8,907 nucleotides of DNA, taken from the NCBI GenBank assembly GCA_009930275.1, contig RZYP01000071.1, forward strand, positions 1 through 8,907, given 5' to 3'. The DNA comes from Negativicutes bacterium (GTDB lineage Bacteria; Bacillota_C; Negativicutes; Acidaminococcales; Acidaminococcaceae). This document shows positions 1 through 6,922 of this stretch, piece after piece. The notes below the pieces were generated by a model. The model saw nothing but the letters and a program-made list of their open reading frames with translations, did no database searches and was not told the origin of the DNA. How positions within the stretch are numbered: position 1 is the first letter of the stretch; the number at the start of each line of letters is the position of its first letter. The position numbers were made by a program, and so were the translations under genes.

Positions 1-96
1 TCTCCGCTGCTCCCTGTATCGGATGAAGTTAAGAAAGAGATCATAAAGATACTCGATAATTCCGGCCTCGATAAGTATGAGACCTGGAGAGGATAA
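1..96 (+). CDS. C-terminal end of a DapA/NanA-family aldolase (partial)
   Basis: Only the last 31 codons are in the window, read in frame from base 1 to a TAA at 94-96. The peptide contains PLLPVSDEVKKEIIKILDNS followed by GL. This resembles the usual C-terminus of the dihydrodipicolinate synthase/N-acetylneuraminate lyase family, where a Pro-Leu-x-Pro stretch leads into a final helix ending near Gly-Leu; E. coli DapA ends in a similar way. A short tail rich in charged and aromatic residues follows. Members are class I aldolases that form a Schiff base with pyruvate, but the catalytic Lys and Tyr lie outside the window, so the substrate cannot be assigned. It stops 29 bases before the flavoprotein gene and is probably co-transcribed with it. 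The family call rests on a short tail and is moderate. Confidence 0.5.
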   Translation, partial: SPLLPVSDEVKKEIIKILDNSGLDKYETWRG

Positions 97-125
97 TTTT
101 CTTATTTTAACGAGGAGGTCATGAA

Positions 126-689
126 ATGGAAGATAAAAAAGTTCTTACCCTGCTTCTGGGAAGTCCCAGAATTGGCGGAAACACAGAAAAGTTAGCGGAC
201 GCCCTGGCAGAGGGAGCTGCTGAAAAAGGCTATGAGGTCAAAAAGGTCCATCTTGCGGCTTTAACACTCAAAGGATGCCTCGACTGCAGAAAGTGCTGGA
301 GTACAGGCAAACCCTGTATACAAAACGATGACATGGACCAGGTATACCCTGACATAGAAGCGGCATCTGTTGTAGCCTTTGTTTCCCCTTTATATTTTTA
401 TTCCTGGTCCTCACAGATCAAACCAGTGTGGGACAGGCTCCTACCCTACTACATGCCCGGAGCCCTGCGCACAACTCCCTCTAAAAAAGCAATACTACTT
501 GCAGCAGCCGGTGATAAGGAAGAGAGTGTGTTTGACGGAATGCGTGCTTCATTTAAGCTTGCCACAAATTTTCTGGGATGGGAAGTGTTAGGGGAAATCT
601 GCGCACCTGACATTTACTCAAGGGGAGATATCGAAGCAAAAGGGGTCAGCTATATCAAAATGGCCCAAGACCTCGGCCTCACTCTTTAG
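126..689 (+). CDS. Flavodoxin-fold NAD(P)H-dependent FMN oxidoreductase, Isf-like
   Basis: This 187-residue protein belongs to the NADPH-dependent FMN reductase/iron-sulfur flavoprotein family. The N-terminal strand leads into GSPRIGGNT (residues 12-20), the phosphate-binding loop for FMN. Residues 92-105 (SPLYFYSWSSQIKP...) match the conserved second flavin-contact segment. Between them lie Cys51, Cys54, Cys57 and Cys64, spaced C-x2-C-x2-C-x6-C. This fits the compact motif that binds a 4Fe-4S cluster in archaeal Isf, although many relatives with similar cysteines have no proven cluster. There is no signal peptide or membrane segment, so it is cytoplasmic. The ATG at 126 sits 6 bases after a strong GAGGAGGT (112-119); an ATG at 121 is out of frame. 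It probably forms a small operon with the upstream aldolase and ends at the shared terminator. The physiological electron partner is unknown. Confidence 0.85.
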   Translation: MEDKKVLTLLLGSPRIGGNTEKLADALAEGAAEKGYEVKKVHLAALTLKGCLDCRKCWSTGKPCIQNDDMDQVYPDIEAASVVAFVSPLYFYSWSSQIKPVWDRLLPYYMPGALRTTPSKKAILLAAAGDKEESVFDGMRASFKLATNFLGWEVLGEICAPDIYSRGDIEAKGVSYIKMAQDLGLTL

Positions 690-713
690 CGCATATATTT
701 AACACGACCAATT

Positions 714-764
714 AAAAACTGGTCAGAATTGAGACCTTTATGTCTCGATTCTGACCAGTTTTTT
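714..764. terminator. Bidirectional intrinsic terminator between convergent operons
   Basis: Bases 714-735 and 742-763 form a 22-base-pair inverted repeat with one G-T wobble and a 6-base loop (736-741). The plus strand ends in six T (759-764). The minus-strand transcript has five U from the A run at 714-718. The plus-strand gene ends at 689 and the minus-strand glycosyltransferase has its TAA at 763-765, so the hairpin serves both and its arm overlaps that stop codon. Confidence 0.9.
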
Positions 765-1836
765 ACGATATTCTTATGAACTTACTGTATATTTCTATGT
801 GCCTGTTCGCGATCTCTTCCACACTAAATTTGTACGCAACTCTATCCATTCCTGTTTTTGCAATTCGCACTCTGTAATCCTCATCTTCCAGAAGAATTTT
901 AAGTTTATCCGCTATATCTTTACAGGAATCGACCTCAACAAGGCAACCATTGATACCATCTTCGATTATGTCTATCGGTCCTCCTGCTTTGGTCGCAACA
1001 GAAGCCAACCCTGATGCCATAGCCTCTATCAATACTATCCCAAATGGTTCCGGTTCCTTTGAAGGAAGGACAAAAATATCAGATGCCCACAAGTAAGGAC
1101 GGATATCTTGAACAAAACCGGGCATGATCACCTTTTTTTCTATCCCTAAAGATCTTATCAGGCCACAAAGCTTATTTTTTTCTTCCCCATCACCCAAAAG
1201 CAGTAATTTTACGTTCTGCTGAGAATCATCTAATAAAAGTTTACAGGCTTTGATAAGGTTGTCGAAACCTTTCCAGTCTACAAATCTGCCGGCTCCGAGA
1301 ATAATTTTTTCATCCGGCAGGATACCCAGTTTATTCCTGGTATTCTCCGCCTCGATACTGTCGAATAAATACAATTTTGAATCTACGGGGTTAAAAATGG
1401 TAGTGATCTTATTGGCAGGAAAGTCAAGTCCCTCCATATGTGACCTGACGGACTCGGAACAAGTCAATAAGAAAGCAGCATCTTTATGATAGTGTGCCTT
1501 TGGAAATTTATCAACAGTCTGTACTACAGGGATACCGGCACGTTTACCCCAATATCCTGCTATTCTTGCCGCAGATGAAAGTCTTGTGTGAATGACATCC
1601 GGAGAAAAATCTGCAATAATTTTTCGAAATTTAGTGCCTGTTTGGGGCAGCCAGGAGACTGGTATGTCAAAAATCTCAAAAGGTAAATTTTCCTCTTTCA
1701 ACCTTCCCGCCAGTGTTCCTCCGCTTTTACAAACAACATAATTCTGAATTTGCTTTCGGCTGAGTTCTTTGATCAACTGGATCCAAGTCTCACCCCATGC
1801 GAGACGATTCTCGTCAACATAATGCAGGATCTTCAC
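763..1836 (-). CDS. GT4-family glycosyltransferase (GT-B fold)
   Basis: About 357 residues, close to the usual GT4 length. The N-terminal acceptor domain begins KILHYVDENRLAWGETW. The C-terminal nucleotide-sugar domain shows GAGRFVDWKGFDNLI (184-198, counted from an upstream GTG at 1845), LLLGDGEE (215-222) and the E-x7-E signature in EPFGIVLIEAMASG, with both Glu residues present (266 and 274 in the same numbering). This predicts a retaining transferase acting at the inner face of the cytoplasmic membrane on LPS core or O-glycan; donor and acceptor cannot be read from sequence. Two GTG codons could start it. The one at 1836-1834 is preferred because AAGGG lies 8 bases upstream, whereas the GTG at 1845-1843 overlaps that site. 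The start lies inside the end of the ligase-family gene (23-base overlap), which suggests translational coupling. It is the last gene of the operon. Confidence 0.9.
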   Translation of the reverse strand: MKILHYVDENRLAWGETWIQLIKELSRKQIQNYVVCKSGGTLAGRLKEENLPFEIFDIPVSWLPQTGTKFRKIIADFSPDVIHTRLSSAARIAGYWGKRAGIPVVQTVDKFPKAHYHKDAAFLLTCSESVRSHMEGLDFPANKITTIFNPVDSKLYLFDSIEAENTRNKLGILPDEKIILGAGRFVDWKGFDNLIKACKLLLDDSQQNVKLLLLGDGEEKNKLCGLIRSLGIEKKVIMPGFVQDIRPYLWASDIFVLPSKEPEPFGIVLIEAMASGLASVATKAGGPIDIIEDGINGCLVEVDSCKDIADKLKILLEDEDYRVRIAKTGMDRVAYKFSVEEIANRHIEIYSKFIRIS

Positions 1837-3121
1837 TTTTATCACCCTTATCTGAATTTTGATCAGATTCTGGCATTACGATCAACAATCCCCAACAAGC
1901 CCAAAAAATAACACTTATATCCCTTCTTGCCTCAAAAACATCTCCATTTGTCCCATAGATCGCCATAGAAACCATTAATATAAAACAAACAAGGTGCCAA
2001 GGGATGTCGCCAGAATTAATTACATCATGCCTTAGTCCTGACCATGACTTTTTCGTTGACAGAACAAATGAAACGATAAAAAACAACAACGCCGGGAAAC
2101 CACCGGAATACAAGATTGAAAGGTACATATTGTGTGGGTGAGATATAGGATACGACCATTCTTGATGCAGAATACCTGCCATATTATTGCGCTGTTCATT
2201 AAAAACTTTCTCAAATGTTGCCCAGCCAGTTCCTGTAAAAGGATGTATTTTAGTCATGAATATGGATGCCTTCCATGTGTCGGTCCTACTGTTGGTAAGG
2301 GTATCAAAATCATTGAACGACATCATTTGATTGAGTTCTCTTTTAAGAGAAACAGCTGGGCCATTATCAAAGACAGATATAAGAATAGAAAAGATGAAGA
2401 TTGAGGCAGCTATCAATATTACGACAGATAATATCTTCAATTTTTTCGATTCTGCTGCATAAAACATAAAAATAACTATTTGCATGACAGCACAAATCCA
2501 CCCTCCAGAAGAAAAAGAAAAAATTATAAACAAGAGGCTTGTGAGGCATAATATGTACTTTATTATAATATTTTTTTCAAAAAACCAGAAAGCGTAACAA
2601 AAGAAAAATGGCATTGTAAGTAATGAATAAAGCGCTACCGCATTACCATTGTCCAATGATCCGTTCCATCCTAAAATTTGAAAATCTGGTCTGAACATGA
2701 CGTCAAAACAAAAGACAAGGTTAACTGCCACTACCGCAAGTCCAAAAATCTTTCGCTTTTTTGAGGTATCAATAAGTCGCATGGCGAGATAAAGGCCCGT
2801 TAAAAATTCAAGAGGTATAGATGCACCTTTTCCCCATATATAAAAACTGTCAACATAGGGGATATGCGCAAACATTGACCACAACAAAAAGAAAACAAGA
2901 AAATAAAAGATCTTTCTGCCTTCAGGCTGTAACTTTATTGAAAGTGGAGTTTTATACCTGATCCTGCCGTAGACAAGACTGATCAACGCAAAAGTCCAGC
3001 CGATATAATGGGCTATCGGGCCTAATGCTGTCATGGCAACTCCCAATACATACACCCAGAATGCGAAGGTTTCGTACGTGGGAAGCGAAAAACGTTTTTC
3101 CGCTTCTGATTGGATGCTCAT
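1814..3121 (-). CDS. O-antigen ligase/polymerase-family membrane protein (Wzy_C)
   Basis: This 435-residue protein is strongly hydrophobic, with about 10-11 predicted membrane segments (for example around 20-50, 71-88, 126-142, 160-181, 186-220, 229-250, 332-354, 375-390 and 401-416). A large hydrophilic loop, about 252-331, contains NSRTDTWKAS (277-286), HPFTGTGW (293-300) and SHPHNMYL (327-334). This arrangement, including the His-x-His-Asn motif before a late helix, is typical of the O-antigen ligase superfamily, which moves undecaprenyl-linked glycan onto lipid A-core in the periplasm. WaaL ligases and Wzy-type polymerases share it, so the exact activity is open; the heptose genes favour WaaL-like ligation. 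The ATG at 3121 overlaps the TGA of the phosphatase/isomerase gene as ATGA. Parts are very AT-rich (13 G or C in 2521-2580). The C-terminus is a charged cytoplasmic tail. Confidence 0.85.
   Translation of the reverse strand: MSIQSEAEKRFSLPTYETFAFWVYVLGVAMTALGPIAHYIGWTFALISLVYGRIRYKTPLSIKLQPEGRKIFYFLVFFLLWSMFAHIPYVDSFYIWGKGASIPLEFLTGLYLAMRLIDTSKKRKIFGLAVVAVNLVFCFDVMFRPDFQILGWNGSLDNGNAVALYSLLTMPFFFCYAFWFFEKNIIIKYILCLTSLLFIIFSFSSGGWICAVMQIVIFMFYAAESKKLKILSVVILIAASIFIFSILISVFDNGPAVSLKRELNQMMSFNDFDTLTNSRTDTWKASIFMTKIHPFTGTGWATFEKVFNEQRNNMAGILHQEWSYPISHPHNMYLSILYSGGFPALLFFIVSFVLSTKKSWSGLRHDVINSGDIPWHLVCFILMVSMAIYGTNGDVFEARRDISVIFWACWGLLIVMPESDQNSDKGDKSEDPALC
1845..1849 (-). promoter_or_regulatory. 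Shine-Dalgarno deciding the GT4 start
   Basis: The minus strand reads TAAGGGTGATAAAAGTG. AAGGG is 8 bases before the GTG at 1836 but touches the GTG at 1845, so the inner GTG is the better start. The site lies within the coding end of the upstream ligase-family gene. Confidence 0.55.
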
Positions 3122-4257
3122 TCTTTATCGCCGTCACAAATCAAGTTTTCGATCATTTCGCAAATAGTGTGTTCGATAAGGAGGTGCATCTCCTGTATTC
3201 TTGGCGTTGAAGAAGCAGGCACATCAATAAGCATATTTGCTATTTTTCCTACTTCGCCGCCGCCCTCTCCCGTTAGTGCTATCGTAACAAGGCCCATTTC
3301 ATTGGCTTTTACTACTGCTTTTAATATGTTTATGCTGTTTCCGCTTGTCGATATTGCCACGAGGACATCGCCATCCCGACCATGTGCTTCAATCTGCCTG
3401 ACAAAAATATCTTCAAAAGAGAAATCATTCCCAATCGCAGTGATAGCTGAAGAGTTGCAGCTCAGAGCAATTGCATCAAGCGCTTTTCTTTCTCTCAGAA
3501 AACGTCCGGAAAGTTCGGCTGCCATATGCTGAGCATCTGCCGCAGAACCACCGTTGCCGCATAAAAATATCCTTTTTCCCGATCTGAGCCTGTCAGCTAT
3601 AAGCTGAGCAGCTTTGCATGTTGGAACGTAGATGTGATCCAGCCTATCAAGCAAATCTTTATGTTCAGCAATGTTATCTAAAAATATTATCTTATTTGGC
3701 ATGTCTGATTTCCTCACATCGTTGAGAATAAATTTTGCTGCATCTCCCAGATCCTTCGCAATATACGAAGCGCAGACCCCATCATTGAAGCTGGACCTTC
3801 CATATCCGGTCAAAACCAATATTGATTTGACGCCAATATTTTCTGCAAGCTCTATATCACTTTTTTTATCACCAATGACACAATATACATCATCAATATG
3901 TAAACCTAACTCGGAACATGCATTATACACCATGCCCGGTTTTGGTTTTCTGCACTCACAATTTTCCTCTGGTGCATGGGGACAGTAATAGAACCTTAAT
4001 ATTTCCACCCCTTCATTCAAAAGCGACAATGATATCTTCGCATTTACTGAATACATATCCTGATAATCAAAATATCCACGGCCTATTCCAGATTGATTGG
4101 TCAGAACAATAAACTTAAATCCCTCATCTGCAAGCTTTTTAAGACCTTCAACAACTCCTGGAAGGATTTTTACATCATCTGGGTCATGCAGATAGTCCTT
4201 TTCCTCTATTAAAGTGCCGTCTCTGTCTAAAAGTATAAACTTAGAACTTTTTCTCAT
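3118..4257 (-). CDS. Fused heptose-1,7-bisphosphate phosphatase (GmhB) and sedoheptulose-7-phosphate isomerase (GmhA)
   Basis: A 379-residue two-domain protein. Residues about 1-183 are a HAD phosphatase of the GmhB type: DRDGT with Asp11 and Asp13, LTNQSG (52-57), a Zn knuckle of Cys92, His94, Cys100 and Cys102, RKPKPG (103-108), and GDKKSD with Asp130 and Asp134. Residues 186-379 are a complete GmhA: CGNGGSAADAQHMAAELSGR (233-252), STSGNS (303-308) and RIQEMHLLIEH (353-363). His244, Glu248, Gln355 and His363 match the spacing of the Zn ligands known in GmhA. It would therefore isomerise sedoheptulose 7-phosphate and later remove the 7-phosphate from heptose 1,7-bisphosphate, both in the cytoplasm. 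All visible key residues are kept. The ATG at 4257 lies inside the end of hldE (17-base overlap) with only a weak ribosome site, suggesting coupling. The two enzymes are separate proteins in E. coli. Confidence 0.93.
   Translation of the reverse strand: MRKSSKFILLDRDGTLIEEKDYLHDPDDVKILPGVVEGLKKLADEGFKFIVLTNQSGIGRGYFDYQDMYSVNAKISLSLLNEGVEILRFYYCPHAPEENCECRKPKPGMVYNACSELGLHIDDVYCVIGDKKSDIELAENIGVKSILVLTGYGRSSFNDGVCASYIAKDLGDAAKFILNDVRKSDMPNKIIFLDNIAEHKDLLDRLDHIYVPTCKAAQLIADRLRSGKRIFLCGNGGSAADAQHMAAELSGRFLRERKALDAIALSCNSSAITAIGNDFSFEDIFVRQIEAHGRDGDVLVAISTSGNSINILKAVVKANEMGLVTIALTGEGGGEVGKIANMLIDVPASSTPRIQEMHLLIEHTICEMIENLICDGDKE
3700..3715 (-). promoter_or_regulatory. Candidate internal ribosome site and start for stand-alone GmhA
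   Basis: Within the fusion gene the minus strand carries GTGAGGA (3717-3711), then 8 bases, then an in-frame ATG (3702-3700), which is codon 186. Starting here gives 194 residues, close to the 192 of E. coli GmhA, and the product begins exactly where the isomerase domain begins. This may be a relic of a formerly separate gmhA or a working internal start; sequence alone cannot decide. Confidence 0.45.
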
Positions 4258-5791
4258 TTTTCATGCCGATCTTATTTATAATGCTAGTTGTTGAAAAACC
4301 CTTTTTGAGCGGAAAAATTACTACTTCACCAGCATGCTCACGCCCGGAAACATCCTCTTTGTTGTAATCTCCGCCTTTGACAATTATGTCCGGATGCAGC
4401 AGAGAGAGCAATCTCTCTGGGGTATCTTCTTCAAATATTACAACAAAGTCAACAGCCTCAAGCGCTGAAAGGATTTTGACCCTATCTTCACTGGAGTTGA
4501 CCGGCCTTTCTCGACCTTTTAATCTTCGTACAGAGTCATCAGAGTTAACAGCAACTACCAAACAGTCACCCATATGTCTTGCACTCGTCAATAGATCAAC
4601 ATGTCCTGAATGCAAAATGTCAAAACACCCGTTTGTAAAAATTATTTTCTTATCTTCGTTTCTTAATTTACTGCATATTACATTAGCCTCTTGCCAATTG
4701 ACTAATTTGTTTACAGGCCTTTTTCCGAAATTGCGACCTATCTCATAACTATCGGTCATTTTTATTCTTTGAATTCCATTTAAAAGAGTCTTCGCGTTTA
4801 TTGCATATGTACCTATTTTGCCTATCACTATCTGCGATGCGATATTTGCAACGGAAATTGCATCTTTCAGCGGGATCCCGGCAATAAAAAATGCCGTGAC
4901 GACAGCGATCATTGTGTCGCCGGCACCTGAAACATCATATACTTCTGCCTTTGTTGTAACTCTTTCGTGGACATATCCCAAATTGTTTATTAAAGTTGCA
5001 CCCTTTTCCGAACGAGTTACCAGTAAATTTTCTATATGGTATTTCTCTGCCAATCCAACTCCATATCTAACTATTTCTTCATCTTCATTGTTAATATCCA
5101 TCCCAGTAACGAGTCTAAGTTCTCTCATGTTTGGAGAAATTAAAAAGGCCCCTGAATAATGCGACCAGTCTTTGTTTTTTGGGTCAACAAATACCGGGAC
5201 CTCGTGTTTTTTGCATAGGGAGATTACTGAACGGCACAGATCAGGAGAACAGAACCCCTTGCCATAATCAGAAATTACAACACCGTTTACTCCTTTGGCG
5301 ATGCATTCTTTGAGTGAGCTCAGCACATTTTCGATTTCTTTTTCATCAGGAGTGATCATTTCTTCCTGATCGATCCTCAGTATCTGCTGGCGCCTGCTTC
5401 CCATAACTCTGGTTTTTACTATAGTCCTGCCAGATCTAATCATGTGGGAAGTATCGGCAAAAGTCATTGCGGGCAGTCCAAGAAGATCATCGGCATACCT
5501 GTCATAGCCAGTTCTTCCTATTGAAGTTACAGAAAGTCCCAGCCCCGCAAGGTTTGCTAAAACATTTCCTGCTCCTCCTGGGGCCAGTTTTTCTTCAGAA
5601 AATTCCAGTACCGGAACGGGAGCTTCCGGTGAAATCCTCTTTGCTTCTCCGTAAACGTACCTGTCCAACATGTAATCACCTATGACTACAACATGGAAAG
5701 AATCAAAGCCACCCGAACAAAGCCTGTTGATATTTTCTTCTGCTGAAAAGTCAGACTGTCCGACATAAAACTGAATTCCTTCAACACTCAT
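4241..5791 (-). CDS. hldE: Bifunctional heptose-7-phosphate kinase / heptose-1-phosphate adenylyltransferase
   Basis: A 516-residue protein close in layout to E. coli HldE (RfaE). The N-terminal kinase domain is of the PfkB/ribokinase type: VVVIGDYMLDRYVYG (34-48), RISPEAPVPV (52-61), APGGAGNVLANLAG (70-83), and the catalytic loop DVSGAGDT, in which Asp292 is the expected base. The C-terminal nucleotidyltransferase domain has TNGCFDILHSGH (386-397, containing HxGH), KGRERPV (425-431) and KGGDY (472-476). It phosphorylates heptose 7-phosphate at C1 and, after GmhB action, adenylylates heptose 1-phosphate to ADP-D-glycero-D-manno-heptose. The N-terminus is about 20 residues longer than in E. 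coli. The ATG at 5791 is preferred over a TTG at 5794 because GGTGA lies 7 bases before the ATG. Its stop overlaps the start of the phosphatase/isomerase fusion by 17 bases. Confidence 0.96.
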   Translation of the reverse strand: MSVEGIQFYVGQSDFSAEENINRLCSGGFDSFHVVVIGDYMLDRYVYGEAKRISPEAPVPVLEFSEEKLAPGGAGNVLANLAGLGLSVTSIGRTGYDRYADDLLGLPAMTFADTSHMIRSGRTIVKTRVMGSRRQQILRIDQEEMITPDEKEIENVLSSLKECIAKGVNGVVISDYGKGFCSPDLCRSVISLCKKHEVPVFVDPKNKDWSHYSGAFLISPNMRELRLVTGMDINNEDEEIVRYGVGLAEKYHIENLLVTRSEKGATLINNLGYVHERVTTKAEVYDVSGAGDTMIAVVTAFFIAGIPLKDAISVANIASQIVIGKIGTYAINAKTLLNGIQRIKMTDSYEIGRNFGKRPVNKLVNWQEANVICSKLRNEDKKIIFTNGCFDILHSGHVDLLTSARHMGDCLVVAVNSDDSVRRLKGRERPVNSSEDRVKILSALEAVDFVVIFEEDTPERLLSLLHPDIIVKGGDYNKEDVSGREHAGEVVIFPLKKGFSTTSIINKIGMKNEKKF

Positions 5792-5798
5792 CAAAAAA

Positions 5799-5803
5799 TC
5801 ACC
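5799..5803 (-). promoter_or_regulatory. Shine-Dalgarno deciding the hldE start
   Basis: GGTGA followed by TTTTTTG and ATG on the minus strand. The 7-base spacing suits the ATG at 5791; a TTG just upstream would have only 4 bases of spacing. Confidence 0.55.
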
Positions 5804-5817
5804 AGCTTTATCTGCAC

Positions 5818-5823
5818 ATTATA
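5818..5823 (-). promoter_or_regulatory. Possible -10 element of an internal promoter for hldE and downstream genes
   Basis: The 165-base space between hldD and hldE is the only real gap within the operon and is AT-rich. On the minus strand it contains an exact TATAAT at 5823-5818, about 27 bases before the hldE ATG. No convincing -35 hexamer is seen 16-18 bases upstream, and the TGn extended -10 is absent. TATAAT is easily met by chance in such DNA, so this is a weak call. Nothing else is recognised in the gap. Confidence 0.3.
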
Positions 5824-5956
5824 AAATTCGTTACTTGGTTATTGTTGCGCTGTTTTTACTTTGTTATTTATGATCCATTTTATCGTCTTCTAAGCTATAA
5901 ATCAGTTCCACTAAAAGTACCTATATGATTGAAAGAACCATTCTGATTATTTTTTA

Positions 5957-6922
5957 TCAGTAGATCAAAAATTCTTTCTCTAAATAATTATTAATATAAT
6001 CTTCTGTTCCTTTTTCAAGATCATGAAACGCCTCTTCATATCCGACCGAACGAAGCTTATTGATATCAGCTTCTGTAAAATATTGATACTTTGCCCGTAT
6101 TGATTCGGGCATATCTATATATTCAATGACAGGGGACATGTTTAAAGCATTAAATACTGACCCTGCAAGCTGATCAAACGTCTCAGCCTTCCCCGTACCC
6201 AGGTTATACAAACCACTTAAGTCAGGTCTGTTGATAAAAAACCTTATAACCCTGCACAAATCCTTGACATACAGGAAATCCCTTTTTTGCTCTCCGTCTG
6301 GGCATTCTTCCCTGTGTGATTTGAAAAGCCGTATTTTTCCATCACGTTTGACCGTGCGATATGCATGATATATCACACTTGCCATGTCTCCCTTAAAATA
6401 CTCATTAGGTCCGTATACGTTAAAAAATTTCATGCCAACATGTTGTTTGGGCTTGTCTGTTTGCTTTTCTGCCCAGAGGTCAAACATCTGTTTTGAATAT
6501 CCGTAAGCATTCAGAGGAATAAGCCCTTTGATCCCGATATCGTCGCTGAAGCCAAAAGCACCGTCACCATACGTCGCGGCACTGCTTGCATAAATAAAGG
6601 AGATCCCTTCCTTAGAGCAGTAGTCCCAGAGCCGTCTTGAATAATCAAAGTTATTCCAATACAGGTAATCAAAATTTTTCTCTGTTGTAGACGAACATGC
6701 TCCCATATGTATGATATGTGTTACATCTCTCATAGAGGGCAAAACATCCAAAAATCTATCTTTTTGTATGTAGTCAAAAAAACTTTTGTTTCTGATGTTT
6801 TTCCATTTTTCAGTGGAAGCTATATTATCGACTATTATTATGTCGTTGTGTCCCAAATCGTTCAATGTACGAACTATGCAGCTGCCGATAAAACCTGCTC
6901 CGCCTGTAACTACAAATCTCAT
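5957..6922 (-). CDS. hldD: ADP-L-glycero-D-manno-heptose 6-epimerase
   Basis: A 321-residue extended short-chain dehydrogenase/reductase, near the 310 of E. coli HldD (RfaD). The N-terminal NADP-binding loop is TGGAGFIGS (6-14). MGACSSTT (73-80), YASSAATYG (111-119), the Tyr140-x3-Lys144 pair in AYGYSK, and FFNVYGPNEYFKGDMASV (166-183) follow the E. coli enzyme closely, including the family-typical Lys177. LYNLGTGKAETF (238-249) is also conserved. It catalyses the last cytoplasmic step, inverting C6 of ADP-D-glycero-D-manno-heptose. The ATG at 6922 overlaps the TGA of the GT9 gene as ATGA. A strong AGAGGTGG (6936-6929), lying inside the GT9 coding end, stands 6 bases before it. The order GT9-hldD-hldE fits an LPS core operon, and the symbol is secure on sequence. 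Confidence 0.97.
   Translation of the reverse strand: MRFVVTGGAGFIGSCIVRTLNDLGHNDIIIVDNIASTEKWKNIRNKSFFDYIQKDRFLDVLPSMRDVTHIIHMGACSSTTEKNFDYLYWNNFDYSRRLWDYCSKEGISFIYASSAATYGDGAFGFSDDIGIKGLIPLNAYGYSKQMFDLWAEKQTDKPKQHVGMKFFNVYGPNEYFKGDMASVIYHAYRTVKRDGKIRLFKSHREECPDGEQKRDFLYVKDLCRVIRFFINRPDLSGLYNLGTGKAETFDQLAGSVFNALNMSPVIEYIDMPESIRAKYQYFTEADINKLRSVGYEEAFHDLEKGTEDYINNYLEKEFLIY

Noticed and set aside
3110..3532. 140-codon open frame on the plus strand
   Set aside because: It lies wholly opposite the conserved GmhA domain and the start of the ligase gene, shows no recognisable motif, and has no supported ribosome site.
4377..4748. 123-codon open frame on the plus strand
   Set aside because: It is antisense to the conserved nucleotidyltransferase domain of hldE and has no family features.
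5943..5960. Short inverted repeat at the hldD stop as a terminator
   Set aside because: It has only five consecutive pairs, mostly A-T, with no T-run on either strand.
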